DNA of 64,000 bases from Tetramitus jugosus (GCA_937625935.1 OW569344.1:434001-498000); one strand, 5' to 3'. Positions 28,383 through 39,769 are shown, numbered from the stretch's first letter. Program-made: numbers and translations. The notes: generated by a model not told the origin, from the sequence alone.

Positions 28383-30884
28383 TCAACCCCAATTCAGAGC
28401 CACAGCCAGAGTTGTCATTCCTGATTCGAACTCCTGCATAAATATTTTAAACGGATCTAATGATGAAGGAGTTGGGTTGTCAACCTGAGTGACGTCAATC
28501 TTTGGTTCCGATGATTCGATCGAACTTGTTTGATCCGATTGAGTTTTGTTTTTCTTGGCGGATGACTGTTTTTGATCTGATTTTTTGTCGGCCGTTGCTT
28601 CCGTTACAGCATTCTTCGTCTTTTCTTTCTTTTGTTTGGCAGGTTGCTTTTGCTCCTCCAGTTTCTTCTGTTCCAGTTTGGCTGCCTTCTTTTTCTGTTT
28701 CTTCTTTTGATTCTTAATCTTGGACTTTGAGGGCTGTTTCTCTTTGTTGTCACCTGTCCAGACAAAGGAGGCAACATTGAGTAATCCTGATACAATGTTA
28801 GATATGGAGTCATCGTTCGGATTTGTTGTTGTTGAGGCACTGCTTTCATTTTTCTGCTTTGCAATTTTCCTATCCAATATCTTCAAGAGATCTTCGGGTT
28901 CTTGATCTGGAGGAGGTGTTGGAGTTCGAATTTTTTTCAAAGACTTATCTAGTAATGATGGAATACTCATAGAGTTCATCATCGAGGGCACATAATCAAA
29001 AGTATCGCTGATTGTTGAAAGGGGAGTGAGTCGGTATTGGGGCACTAAAGCATTCTTCATATGATCTCCATAGTGCTGCAAAGTAATATAATACCGTATT
29101 GCTTGTGTGATTGCTTGTGACAGCGTGCTATTGTTGCACGTATTCAGAATGTCATAAAGAATTTTCTCGCCACCACACGATTCGATCCCTTCTCTAATAA
29201 TCTTAAATCCTAGGAGTTGTGTGATTGCATTAATTGCATACATACGCAACTGAAATACGTCAGGGTCATCTGAATCCGGAATACCAATCACATAGTCGAA
29301 AAGAGATGTGAATGCATCTGGAATATTCCTTACTGTTTCTTCTACGTGCTCATACAATTCAGGATAGCCCCATATTTCAGGATTTTGGCAAACATTGCCA
29401 AGAATAATTAAAGCTGACTTGGTGGTCGATAATCGTGATGAATAAGTGGTAATTCCCTCTTTGACCAACTCGGCAATCATTTTCATTACCGAGGCTTGTT
29501 GGACGATCAGTACCTTAGTTTCTGTGTCTCCCGATAGTCTCGATAGCGCTTGGATGCAATAATCATAGTTTGGTGCATTGGTTGTACCGCAAGCGCTCAG
29601 TATTGCTTGAATGGCGCCATGTTCTCGCATAATTTTGTCAATACCCGACCCTCCACGACCCAGTAAACCAAGTGTCGTTGCTGTAATACCAATGAGGTCA
29701 CTTTCCGATGAGTACATTTGCGAGCAAAGTATTGGGAGAAATCCTTCGTGTACAACTTGCCACCTCGTGTCTGTATCTCCAGTCCAACAAATGTCCGCTA
29801 GAGCCTTGGTTGCAAAGAATCTTAATTCCGAGTCATCGTATTTCCGTAGCGAATCAGAGATTGCACTCAAAGCACCAGACTCCACAAAGAGATCGATGAC
29901 TTCTTGATCACCAGTGTGGTGGTCACCGTCAAATTTGCCTCCCATTAGCACAACACCCATTGATCGAGCATTAATATCTTTGCTGCTAGCCAGTTTTACA
30001 ATATCTGTGATGCTCAGAGGTGTATCAATATTTACAGAGTTCAAATAATGAGCATGGTGAGCAGCTATCCACTCGACTTCCCAATGAACCATGACTTGTT
30101 CATACTCTTCACAGTACATGCACAATTTTGAGCTGTACATTTCTGCTTCTGTCAACATTTGTTTTGTCAATTGATTCTCTGGCATCTCTGATATTACTAC
30201 TAACTGTTCCGATAACATGCACATTGTTTTTAACGCTTCAACAATGCTCATCTCCTCACCATCGTCACCCTCGCTATCCTCATCGGTTTCTTCCTGATCC
30301 TTGGCAATTGCGGTGGTCGCCATCGTATTATCCATTGACTTTGCGCTGTTCGACACTGACTTGGCAGTATACCCAACTGATTTGTTCTTATTGACTTTTT
30401 CCCATTCATCCATATGTTCATCATCCGTCATATCATCATCGTCACCTCCTTCATCCATCAACCACCACTCTTGTTGTTTCATACTGACTTCAGCCAACTC
30501 ACAAAACGCTTCATGTGCCTTGACCAAATCCGACGACAACAAATGAATGTGTCCCTTCATCAACAGTCCATCCATCATGTACCTCTCATTCTCATCCTTG
30601 TGCTTATTCCTGTGATACTCAATGTAGTATTCACAGTCGGACAATGCTTGACGATTGAGTCCACGATTCAAAAAAGCAACTGCTCTCAGTCGATACAGGT
30701 ACGGCAGAGGACACAATCCGATGGCAGTGGTGAGACAACCAATGGCAATATCATATCGTCCATCGAATATGAACTTTGTGCCAGTAAAGTAACCGCTGAG
30801 AACAATTTGGAGTGTGTCTTCATTGAGTTGCGTCAGAAGCTCTTGTTCCTGTTCAAAGTACTGGTGTGATTGATCTTCAATCAT
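28383..30884 (-). CDS. TPR plus armadillo-repeat protein with Lys-rich tail
   Basis: An 833-residue single-exon protein starting at MIEDQSHQY. Residues ~20-150 form a TPR-like helical region (FIFDGRYDIAIGCLTTAI; YRLRAVAFLNRGLNRQALSDCEYY; GHIHLLSSDLVKAHEAF). An acidic insertion follows, then roughly six armadillo/HEAT-like repeats between ~290 and 610 (for example ALSAISDSLRKYDDSELRFF and LLGRGGSGIDKIMREHGAI). The C-terminal 150 residues are Lys/Gln-rich and basic (KKKQKKKAAKLEQKK). The TPR-then-ARM order resembles UNC-45-type myosin chaperones, but no UCS signature is recognised and the identity is left open. It starts 211 bp from the divergent coiled-coil gene. Confidence 0.7.
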   Translation of the reverse strand: MIEDQSHQYFEQEQELLTQLNEDTLQIVLSGYFTGTKFIFDGRYDIAIGCLTTAIGLCPLPYLYRLRAVAFLNRGLNRQALSDCEYYIEYHRNKHKDENERYMMDGLLMKGHIHLLSSDLVKAHEAFCELAEVSMKQQEWWLMDEGGDDDDMTDDEHMDEWEKVNKNKSVGYTAKSVSNSAKSMDNTMATTAIAKDQEETDEDSEGDDGEEMSIVEALKTMCMLSEQLVVISEMPENQLTKQMLTEAEMYSSKLCMYCEEYEQVMVHWEVEWIAAHHAHYLNSVNIDTPLSITDIVKLASSKDINARSMGVVLMGGKFDGDHHTGDQEVIDLFVESGALSAISDSLRKYDDSELRFFATKALADICWTGDTDTRWQVVHEGFLPILCSQMYSSESDLIGITATTLGLLGRGGSGIDKIMREHGAIQAILSACGTTNAPNYDYCIQALSRLSGDTETKVLIVQQASVMKMIAELVKEGITTYSSRLSTTKSALIILGNVCQNPEIWGYPELYEHVEETVRNIPDAFTSLFDYVIGIPDSDDPDVFQLRMYAINAITQLLGFKIIREGIESCGGEKILYDILNTCNNSTLSQAITQAIRYYITLQHYGDHMKNALVPQYRLTPLSTISDTFDYVPSMMNSMSIPSLLDKSLKKIRTPTPPPDQEPEDLLKILDRKIAKQKNESSASTTTNPNDDSISNIVSGLLNVASFVWTGDNKEKQPSKSKIKNQKKKQKKKAAKLEQKKLEEQKQPAKQKKEKTKNAVTEATADKKSDQKQSSAKKNKTQSDQTSSIESSEPKIDVTQVDNPTPSSLDPFKIFMQEFESGMTTLAVALNWG

Positions 30885-31095
30885 GGTTTGTGCAGCGGAC
30901 TGTTTTTTTTGCTTTTGGTTCCAGAAAAAACTGGAATTGTTCAAGTCTGATAGTTGTGCTCTGATATGAGACCAGACATTGTTCGAAGGAGCTCGATGTC
31001 TAATTAGTTAGTGACTAAACTGTGAACGGCCATCGGAGTTTTAGAAGCGATTACAGTTATTCTCATTGAAAGAACAATTTGGAGAGGAAGAAAGA

Positions 31096-32004
31096 ATGGA
31101 TATTGAAGAAATTAGCAACTTGTTGCAACAACTACGAAGACATCAAAGAGAGGTAAAACAAGCAGAAAGGGAAAGGCAAGCCAATGAATCTCTCTATCAA
31201 AGGAGGGAACCAATCTCTGAAGAAGAGCAAGAAGCATCAGGAGAAGATTACTACGATGAAACAGAGGAAGAATCGTATGGAGATCAAGAAGAAGTGAATT
31301 TCGATGAACCTCAGAGAGAAAACGAAAACTCAGAAGATTATCCTGTTGTGACCGAAGATTTCGAAACAGGAGACCCAGAACTCGATAACATTTTGGCAAA
31401 GTTGAAAGAATTGAAGGCTAAAAAGATTGTTTTATCTTTCGAGCTGAACCAGAGCAAGAGTCGACTGGAAGAGACCAAAAATCGACATAAGGAGTTGTTG
31501 AAGGAGTCAGATGCGTCTTTTGAAGAATGGATTTTGTCCAGGATGAAAACTCTGGACTATATGTTAGATTCAACAGTTCTGGATATCCCAGAAGTACAGA
31601 AAGAACGAACTAATGAAGAAACTAAAGGAAACGAACAAGATTTCCCGGAAGAGAGAAAAGAATTATTGAAGAAGTTGCGAGAGGCCAGGATCGGCTACAT
31701 GAAACTCTTGAAGTATATTGAACTGAGTGACTCCGTATTGGAGGAAACAAAGATAGATAAGGAAGCAATGATTACCAATAAGCAAACCATTAGTGTGCAA
31801 TACGATGCAGAGATTGAGAAAATGACAGAGAAAAGACTAGAATGTGAGAAACGAACAGCTGGCTACAGACTATTATTGAACCAGATCAAAGAACAAAACG
31901 AGGCCAAGAGAAGAGAGATGGAACTCATAAACAAGAAGATTGAGAAAACACAGACAAGAACAGCACGAGAGCTTCAATTCCTCGCCAAGCAACTACTCAA
32001 ATAA
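31096..32004 (+). CDS. Coiled-coil protein of unknown function
   Basis: A 302-residue single-exon protein from the ATG at 31096. It begins with a coiled-coil helix (EEISNLLQQLRRHQREVK), then an acidic Glu/Tyr/Asp segment (~40-100), and then long Lys/Glu-rich heptads to the end (LAKLKELKAKKIVL; KRLECEKRTAGYRLLLNQIK; RTARELQFLAKQLLK). No domain is recognised. Such all-coil proteins are frequent in centrosomal, flagellar and vesicle-tethering complexes, so no function is claimed. It is divergent from the TPR/ARM gene and convergent with Elongin B. Confidence 0.7.
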   Translation: MDIEEISNLLQQLRRHQREVKQAERERQANESLYQRREPISEEEQEASGEDYYDETEEESYGDQEEVNFDEPQRENENSEDYPVVTEDFETGDPELDNILAKLKELKAKKIVLSFELNQSKSRLEETKNRHKELLKESDASFEEWILSRMKTLDYMLDSTVLDIPEVQKERTNEETKGNEQDFPEERKELLKKLREARIGYMKLLKYIELSDSVLEETKIDKEAMITNKQTISVQYDAEIEKMTEKRLECEKRTAGYRLLLNQIKEQNEAKRREMELINKKIEKTQTRTARELQFLAKQLLK

Positions 32005-32094
32005 ACAGACAGCAGGCCAAGCAAGCCAAGCTAATCTTCAATCGCGATTGAAATACTGAAATGATTTTATGTGGTGAGCTATAATCCTCTACGT

Positions 32095-32400
32095 TTATAA
32101 AAGATCGTCATCCTCCTCTTCGAATTCCTCTGGATTGAACAATTCTATCGACTCCCAATTACCGTCTTCGTCCTTGTACACCAAATACAAGATGGTGTCT
32201 GTTTGAATCTTGGCATCCATGAGCTTTGTGTCATCTGACAATGGCTCATCTCCCTCCTTGTTGATATACAGTGCTTGATCTTCGATTGGTACCTTGTTGA
32301 TGGACATGACCTTCTCTTTCAAGTTTTTTATGGTCTCGTCCTTCTCACAGTGCAAAAATATGGTTTGCTTTTTTCGCTTGAGCTTCACGTACATGGACAT
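32095..32400 (-). CDS. ELOB: Elongin B-like ubiquitin-fold protein
   Basis: A 101-residue protein that is almost entirely one ubiquitin-like fold: MYVKLKRKKQTIFLHCEKDET, TIKNLKEKVMSINKVPIEDQ and a following strand, then a tail WESIELFNPEEF. This is the Elongin B arrangement: a TTIF-like strand, ELKRIVEGI-like helix, PPDEQ-like turn, and a C-terminal segment containing an IEPF-like motif. Elongin B pairs with Elongin C as adaptor for Cullin-2/5 ligases and as part of transcription factor SIII. No di-Gly terminus is present, so it is not conjugated. No Elongin C is visible in this window. It is slightly shorter than human ELOB (118). Confidence 0.8.
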   Translation of the reverse strand: MSMYVKLKRKKQTIFLHCEKDETIKNLKEKVMSINKVPIEDQALYINKEGDEPLSDDTKLMDAKIQTDTILYLVYKDEDGNWESIELFNPEEFEEEDDDLL

Positions 32401-32615
32401 CTTGTCTTTTTATGATTCAATAATAATCGAACAGTGAAAGGTTGTGATTGCTGTCGCTGTTGATATGCTTTTGTTTTTTTGAAAGAGATGATTTCTGAGG
32501 TGAAATTTTTTGTTCGATCATTCGCTGGAAGCAGTAAGCTGAAATCTCAGAGAGGCACATCTCAGAACAGACGACAGTTAAAAAAATAACGATTTGTATT
32601 CTACACAGTCAGATC

Positions 32616-33302
32616 TTAAAGCTTCTGAGCCTTGAGTGCAGCGAGTCTCTTGCTCAACTCATCATGCTGCACAGCCAATGGATCAGCCTTGTTCGTTGTG
32701 TCAATGCCAGACAACTTTTCATTCACATCCAATCCGTACTCATCAGCCACTTGAGCCATGAGTGATGTGACTTGATCTTCTGGAGTGGTTAAACTAGTGG
32801 ACTGTGCCATAGAATCCTCCATGTACTTACTGGTAACATCCAGTGTGTCAAACTGTTGTTCGAACGTGTCCATAATCTTTGCAATCTTGTTCACATCCAT
32901 CGAGTTCAACACCTTGTCCATTCCCTTGACTACACCGCTCATTGACTTGGTCACAGCGTTCATTTTAATGGCAGTGTCCATACGGGAGGCCACTGCATCG
33001 ATTCTTGAGGCCAATCGTAGATAATTGAGAGCTTCATTCTTTTTTCTAATGGCGTCTTGTGCGTAGATACGAGCACCGTCCAAATTGCCCTTCTCGATCG
33101 CTGCCTTGACTTTTTTCTTGCTGGTCACTTGATCTTTTTCTGCTTTTTTTGAAGCTCTTTCGAATTGCTTGCTAGTGAACTTTAATTGAAACAAAATATC
33201 TGAAAAATGAAGACATAAGGGAGAAGAGTTGAGTTGTGAGAAGACGTGCTGTTGAATAATGATGATAAATAAAAATGTACTGAGCTTACCTTCCATGCCC
33301 AT
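32616..33302 (-). CDS. CHMP1: ESCRT-III protein CHMP1 (Did2/Vps46), 2 exons
   Basis: Exon 1 is only 13 nt (33290-33302, MGME plus one base). After a 90-nt intron (GTAAGC...TTTCAG), exon 2 (32616-33199) completes 198 residues beginning MGMEDILFQLKFTSKQFERA. The match to CHMP1 is extensive: KKAEKDQ, ARIYAQDAIRKKNEALNYLRLASRIDAVASR, MEDSMAQSTSLTTPEDQV, and a C-terminal MIM1 helix DELSKRLAALKAQ that binds the MIT domain of VPS4. CHMP1 regulates late ESCRT-III steps in multivesicular body formation and cytokinesis. Without splicing, the frame upstream reads as a hydrophobic artefact. The first Met could be either of the two in MGME. Confidence 0.95.
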   Translation of the reverse strand: MGMEGKLSTFLFIIIIQQHVFSQLNSSPLCLHFSDILFQLKFTSKQFERASKKAEKDQVTSKKKVKAAIEKGNLDGARIYAQDAIRKKNEALNYLRLASRIDAVASRMDTAIKMNAVTKSMSGVVKGMDKVLNSMDVNKIAKIMDTFEQQFDTLDVTSKYMEDSMAQSTSLTTPEDQVTSLMAQVADEYGLDVNEKLSGIDTTNKADPLAVQHDELSKRLAALKAQKL

Positions 33303-33550
33303 TTTTGAGAGTGTTTGTTGTTAAGATTATGATACAGAATGAAGACTGGTCGTGTGATGATTGTCTTGTTGTTGTTGGTTGTTTTTTATGCTGTGTTGTT
33401 GAACTTTGTGTTCGGGATTGGTTGGAAGCATTTTTAGATTCTGAATCGACGGTTCCAGCCTGGAAACAGAAAGGAGGCGGAGAATAGACAACTGAAGGAA
33501 GAACGTTGCAGTCGTTGTATTGTCCCTCTGATTTAATTATAATGGTTTAG

Positions 33551-35629
33551 TTAGGAGGATTCCTCAGCTGGTTTGTTTTGGTTTTCTGCAACCTTTTCCT
33601 GCAACATTGCAAGGATTTCTTGGGCGTTGGTACCCTTGTCTTCTGCCTTTTGTTCAGCATATCGCAGACATGAGATACCCTTGGCATCTGTGGCCATAAC
33701 ATCAGCTCCTTCAGATAGAAGTGTCTTCACAATGTTTGGATGTCCAGCAATAATTGCCACTTGCAGAGGTGTAATCTGCAAGTCCATCATCTTAATATTT
33801 GGATCGACGCCCAAGTTCAATAACAAGTTAACAGTTGGTCCATGACCCAAGTGGATAGCATAGAAAATAGTGTGAATTCCAGTTGGTGATCTGTAGTTAA
33901 TATCTGCATTGTTCTGAACCAAAATACGAACCAAATCAAGGTATCCACGAGATGCAGCCAGCAACATCAAGTTGATACCAAGTTGTGGATGGGCAACATG
34001 AGGATCAGCACCAGCACCAATCAGCAGAGAGAACGGTTCTTGATGTCCTCTAATACATGCATAGAATATTGGTCGAGTACCATCTTTCAATTCTACGTTG
34101 ACGTTGGCACCGGCGTCCAACATTGTTTTCACAGCTTCAGTTCCAACCTTTGGATGACTGAGCAACATCACGAGTGGGGTAGATCCATCAATAGAGCTAG
34201 TGAAAGCCATATCCGCATGACCTTCTTCAATTAACATCTTGATAATTTCAGGGTTATTGGTATTTGCAACGGGTACGAAGCCGTCGTTTGTTGGAATATT
34301 TGGATTAGCGCCTGACGATATCAATTTGGAGACAATACGCTTCTGATTCAACACATCTGGATTAGTACCTTGGATAAGGGACCACATTAGTGGTGTCCAT
34401 CCGAGGATGTTAATATTGTTTGTGCTCATTCCTTGATCGATCAAGCGATTCACTGCTTCTAGATTGCCTGTAGATGCAGCAGCCATCAATTGAGTATTGC
34501 CAAAAACATCTGTCTCTGAAGAGGCTTCATCAGATTGAGGGAACCATACATTCTTACATCTGGCTCGTTGCTCTTCACTGAATGAACCAAGAGTAGACAA
34601 AACTTGAGCCAACTTGTTGAGAGAGTATGGTTGCTTTTCGTCAATGGCCAAACGAATGAAATTGTCTCCATTTTTATCGTTGTAGAATGGATCAGCACCA
34701 GCAGCAATCAGTAATTGAGAAACATCGGACTTTCCATAGGCAGCAGCAAAGTTGAGAGCAGTTTGATCCTCATTTCCCTTGTGATTTGGATCAGCACCAT
34801 TATCCAACAAAGTTTTTACAATTTGGATCAATCCATGTCTAGATGCATACATGAGTGGAGTAAAGTCAGTGTCACCAAAAGTAGAGGTCACATCTGCGCC
34901 GTGTTCACACAACAATTGCACACACTTCAACCAGCTCATATTGTTTGGCAAGTACAATTGCAATTGATTTCTCTTGTAACTCAATTCTTGTTCACTTGTT
35001 GTTTCGGCCAGATTAGCAGGATTGGGTGAGTTCAAAAACTCAACATAATTTCCAGCACCGACAATCGCAGAGTGCAAAGCACTGAATCCACCCTGTTCAA
35101 GCTTGTTGGCCCTATCTTGTTCAATCAAATTCTTTCCATTGGCCTTCAACAACTCTTGCAACACTTCAAAAAATCCAAATTGACTCACAAACATCATTGC
35201 ATTGATATGAGAGGTGACTTCAGGCTGATTTTCGACTTGTCCGGAGTGTTCTCTCGATGGGACCTTTGCCTTTGCGATCATCTTCTCCTGTGATAGTGTC
35301 ACATCTTCCTTCAACATTGTTCTAATGGTGTCAACATCTGCTTCTTCGCAAGCCTTGTAAAAAGCATCAATTTTCGCTTGTCTTTGACTAGAAACAGCAG
35401 TGTACTTCTTGATGGATGTAGTATGATAGGAAGCAACTGAATGATGGTTCAATGATTTCAACTCGTGTCTCGCCCATGCATTACTATTGTTGTTGAGCAT
35501 TGCTCTGTTGCTCTTATGATTGTAATGGTGGTTCCTATGAGTTGACATGGTCATCATTGAGGATGGTACGAGCGCACGATTGCATCTATTGGCGGTTGCC
35601 AATGGCGTAGCAGATAGGATTCTTCTCAT
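33551..35629 (-). CDS. Ankyrin-repeat protein with mitochondrial-type presequence
   Basis: A 692-residue single-exon protein. The N-terminus MRRILSATPLATANRCNRAL is Arg/Ala/Ser-rich without acidic residues and looks like a mitochondrial targeting peptide, followed by a His/Asn-rich linker. From about residue 85 to 660 it is built of ankyrin repeats, roughly a dozen including divergent ones. Good copies are FTPLMYASRHGLIQIVKTLL, TALNFAAAYGKSDVSQLLIA and a C-terminal one (QITPLQVAIIAGHPNIVKTL). No enzyme domain is seen. The chosen ATG at 35629 directly gives the presequence. Ankyrin proteins in mitochondria are unusual, so the localisation is an open prediction. Divergent from DCAF1 by 191 bp. 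Confidence 0.82.
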   Translation of the reverse strand: MRRILSATPLATANRCNRALVPSSMMTMSTHRNHHYNHKSNRAMLNNNSNAWARHELKSLNHHSVASYHTTSIKKYTAVSSQRQAKIDAFYKACEEADVDTIRTMLKEDVTLSQEKMIAKAKVPSREHSGQVENQPEVTSHINAMMFVSQFGFFEVLQELLKANGKNLIEQDRANKLEQGGFSALHSAIVGAGNYVEFLNSPNPANLAETTSEQELSYKRNQLQLYLPNNMSWLKCVQLLCEHGADVTSTFGDTDFTPLMYASRHGLIQIVKTLLDNGADPNHKGNEDQTALNFAAAYGKSDVSQLLIAAGADPFYNDKNGDNFIRLAIDEKQPYSLNKLAQVLSTLGSFSEEQRARCKNVWFPQSDEASSETDVFGNTQLMAAASTGNLEAVNRLIDQGMSTNNINILGWTPLMWSLIQGTNPDVLNQKRIVSKLISSGANPNIPTNDGFVPVANTNNPEIIKMLIEEGHADMAFTSSIDGSTPLVMLLSHPKVGTEAVKTMLDAGANVNVELKDGTRPIFYACIRGHQEPFSLLIGAGADPHVAHPQLGINLMLLAASRGYLDLVRILVQNNADINYRSPTGIHTIFYAIHLGHGPTVNLLLNLGVDPNIKMMDLQITPLQVAIIAGHPNIVKTLLSEGADVMATDAKGISCLRYAEQKAEDKGTNAQEILAMLQEKVAENQNKPAEESS

Positions 35630-35820
35630 GATTGTTGTTTTGTTTTTCAAATTGTTGTTTTTGTTGATCCTTTATGGTGTGGAAATGTTTCTCCGTAATC
35701 TTTGCGGAGATTTAAGCTTCAATGAAATTTTGTGGTGTGAATTCAGCTAAAATTGAAACAACAACAAAATTGGATCGTGTGTTCACAACGTTGATTATAA
35801 GAACCAGGTTTGTGTGAAAC
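35630..35820. promoter_or_regulatory. Bidirectional promoter between ankyrin and DCAF1 genes
   Basis: A 191-bp interval between two divergent start codons, with a CAACAACAAAATTG leader on the DCAF1 side and a mirrored AACAACAATC leader on the other. No TATA box is evident. Confidence 0.35.
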
Positions 35821-38800
35821 ATGATCTCCGGTGTTTCAACATATGACAATCTAGTGATTGATCACTATGTAAGCATCACTCAAAAGTTTTTTGATGAAGA
35901 AGACACTTTCATTGTGGGAATGGAAACTGTCAATCAAATTTCACTCCTGAATCAGTTGTCATTCATTCTGGAGCACTTTGAACGAGTGTATGAAGAAGTG
36001 ACGAACGATCCATTTGATTCCAATCGAGCCAGTATGTGTGTTTGTTTGCTTTTTCGCTTTTTCTGTGTTTGTTGTAGCTCATTTTGTTGTTAAAAATGTG
36101 GTAGATTTTATGATACAGAAATTGTTGGACAATACGCGGGAGGACCTTGTCGAAAATATTTTTAATCATATTTTGATGAATACGCAGGTGGATGACGATT
36201 TGTTGATTGCTGGAATGAGATTTCTGATTGCGACTTCGTCTTTGCTTGATCCAAGCACCTATATGAATGAAGAGCTGTTGGATCGTTTAATGGACACGAT
36301 TCATAAGAACAGCGAGTACAATAAGGATACGAAGAAGATTAATGAAGGAATGAAGATTACGCTACAAGGTCTTTCGAAGCGTGTGTTATGCACTGGATTG
36401 TTGTCTCTCGCGACTGCTGATGATGATGTGTCAAGCTATGTTGTGACACACAATATGGCTGCTCCTCTGCTCTATCGATTAAGATACTATATTGGGCATC
36501 GAGTAAAGAGACCAAAGTATATGAGTTATGAGGCACCGAGAGACGAAGAACAGAAAAAGAAGAAAAAGAAGAAGAAGGCCAAGGAAGAAACAAGTGCAGA
36601 AGACGAAAGCAAGTCGACCAACGAAGCGAGCAGTAGTAACACAGATGGTTCAACATCTGGATCAAATGTACCAAAGGTGGACGATATCATGTCCAATGGC
36701 AGCGCTGAACCAGAGCGAGGAGAAGTAAATAGCGACGACTTGAATGAGGAGCAATTGAAATACATGGAATTGAGAATGGTGTTGCGAGTATTTCAGGGAT
36801 TGGGTGATTATTTGGAAGTTTTGGGTCCATTTATTCAAGAGGGAGGCATGGATCTAGTCAATCCTCTGCTCACAATTAAGGACAAGTTTATTCTGACTGA
36901 ATCCTTAAAATTTTGCTCCGTAATGTTAACGCATCAGAGATTTGTTGACTTATTCGTCAATAACGGTGGCTTGAAACAAATATTGAAGCTACCAAAGATT
37001 CCATACCTTGTTGGTGGTGTAGGCTTATGTATCAGAGATATTGGGTCATCTGCTGTGATGGATCGATTGTGCAAAATAGGCCCATACATGGAGAAAATGG
37101 TAGAACATGGTTTGATGTTACTAGAGAGCTCTGTTAACGAACTGAAGAAAATTGGTTCTATATTCTTCTATTCTGCATTTTCGTACAGGCCTATTGTCAA
37201 CTTGTTTGATAAAGCGAATGGATTGAAGGCGCTTGTGAATATATTTCGAATGCCAATTAGTTTCCCTGAAGATACAGTTTCTGGCAAAAATCTAGCACAT
37301 TGTGCCTGTCTCGCATTGCGGTCTTACTTCCGAACACATCTATTATTGTCTGGATTTCAAATGAATCAGAAGAGAACAAAGAAGAAGGGCAAGTTAAAGT
37401 ATTTGGATGTACATAAGATTGCTGGTAATCATGTCATTATGGACATATTTGCTAAGCATATCAACACCTTGGCTTCCTATCTCCAGCGACAATCTTGGCG
37501 ACCTGCGAGCGATTTAATGTCATATGGAGGCATCACAATTTTGATCGAGCTCATAAATGTGGCATCCTATTGGAGGACATCACATGTGGCTCACTGTGCA
37601 CTTGAAGTGCTACAACTCGTTACTATGGCCCCTTTCACTCATTTACCTTTCTGCGAGGAAACACCTGATTCTAGTAGAAATGGTCTTGCGATTTTGTTGG
37701 GAATAGTGGCCACAAAATCTCCTCAAGATATATTTATTATTACTGCTGCTCTGGACGTTATTGTGAACATAGTATGTCTTCCTGAACCTCCAGCAGTTGT
37801 CCCACCATCTATATCGCAAGCGAAAAGACGCATTTGTGAACTGTTGCGCACCAATGATGGATTGGGTATTTTATTAGATATTCTTCGTTCAGCTGGACCT
37901 TTGAATACAGATGTTGTGCGCGCATTATCTTGCAAGGCATTATTGGGACTCTCACAAGATGCCACGATTAACCAAATTCTGAGAAAGATGGACGTGAGCG
38001 AGGTTGTATCTGATTTATTGAAGCAGAGTAAAGAAAAAGAGAACCTGGAGGATTTCAAAAAGTTCCAACATTATGCTATAGAGCTATTGAGTAAGACTAC
38101 TGGAAGAGAGCCAAAAACGATATCTATGGAGGCAAGAGATCACACTCTTGTTCGGCTAGAAAAGGCAGCGATTGTCGCAAATACCTCCATATCCTTTCAG
38201 GAGAAGGAGCTGATGCAAATCATTCATGAATATCTTAAAAACAAGGGGATGACCAAAACTGCTAGTCAACTGATCGATGAGGCACACATTGAGCCATTGG
38301 AGAGAGACAAACCTAACGTACCTCCACTACCCGAATCGTCAAAAATGGAACGTATCGTCACGAATTTCTTGAGGCATCAACACAGAGAATGCGAGGAACC
38401 TATATCCGTGCTTCCACCACTTTCGTTGCTATCTACTCATAAGTGCCCAATACCTCAGCGATATGAGGATGCATCTATGAATGTGGTTACTCGTATGCTT
38501 ACCAAAAAGCTTCATCCAACAACTAATAGAACACTTCACTCGTACAATATGAGGAAGATGGATCGTGAGTTTTTGTACAATAGATTGCGGCATTGGACCA
38601 CCTTTATGGAGGAGAAGGAAAGTATTAATTGCGCTGCATTTGACAGGTACGGTCAAACACTGTTTTGTGGCACTGAGTTTGGAGAGTTACATCACTATGA
38701 TATTGAATCAAAAGAAACTTTGGGTTCATTCCAAATTGGAGACATTGTTGAAGGTCTTCGTTTTTCAAAGGATTGTTCTAATCTTCTCGCTTGGGTGGGC

Positions 38801-39769
38801 GATTCCACAAGACTATATCATTCAGACTACAGCAATCCCTTGTATGAATTCAAGGAGAGTGCTTGTGCCGAATGGAGTAATGGAAATGATTTGATTGTTG
38901 GTACGGGAGTGAAGGCAACGTATATTTATGACGCACTGCGAGGAGATAAAATTGCAGATTTAATTGATCCGAAACTGGAGAAGGAATGGGGATTCAATAT
39001 TGCTTGTTTCAATCCATACGACGACTTGATTCTAAGTGATGCTGTTCTGTGGGATTATCGGATACCCCATACCATTGTTCATCGTTTCGATAGATTGTCA
39101 ACACAAGGCTTGGGAATATTTCATCCTAATGGATATGAAGTGATTATTAACAGTGAGATCTGGGATGTTAGAACATTTAGACTGTTGTCAACATGTCCTG
39201 CTCTTGCACAAACGAAATCAATAGTCTTCTCTCCGAATAACGATATTTTGTATGCGATATATCGTCAATCGTTGGACAATACTTATGTTCGAAGTAATTC
39301 CTTCCGGGCCATTGACTCAAGAACCATGGATACCATCTCTACGATTGACTCTGAAGGAAATATTGTTGGTATAGCAGCCGATCCTACAAACTCTTATGTT
39401 GCTTGTATTGGAGAGGACAAAGCGGAATCACACTACGTTTGCAAACTCTTCGAGATTGGACGAGCTAGAAAGGGCGAAGAGGATGAATCAGATGGTGAAG
39501 AAGAAGAACGAGAGGAGGAGGAAGAAGAGGAACTTGAACTCGAAGACGAAAGCTTCGATGAAGATGAAATTGACATGCTCGACCTTGTGGATGGCGTGGA
39601 TGGCATGGAAGCTGATATTGATTTTGAGGTGGATGGCGACCTGCTGGCAGCTCTTCTCAACAATACTGTGGCTGACGATGATGACGATGACGAAGATCAT
39701 ATGGAAGAAGACGAAGAGGAGGACGATGATGACGATGATGATGACTACGAAGAAGAAGATTTATTTTAA
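35821..39769 (+). CDS. DCAF1: DCAF1/VPRBP-like CRL4 substrate receptor, 2 exons
   Basis: Exon 1 is 35821-36031. Exon 2 begins at 36105 (73-nt intron) or 36078 (46-nt intron); both keep frame, giving 1291 or 1300 residues. The large N-terminal part is an armadillo/HEAT array interrupted by a Lys-rich insertion. A LisH motif (LMQIIHEYLKNKGMTKTASQ) lies near residue 770. A WD40 domain spans ~910-1190 with FDRYGQTLFCGTEFGELHHY, VLWDYRIPHTIVHRFD and IFHPNGYEVIINSEIWDVRT, very like DCAF1. The C-terminus is a ~90-residue acidic tail, also a DCAF1 hallmark. DCAF1 binds DDB1-CUL4 and also EDD/UBR5 ligases, controlling cell cycle and chromatin targets. It is convergent with the PPR gene (29 bp between stops). 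Confidence 0.92.
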
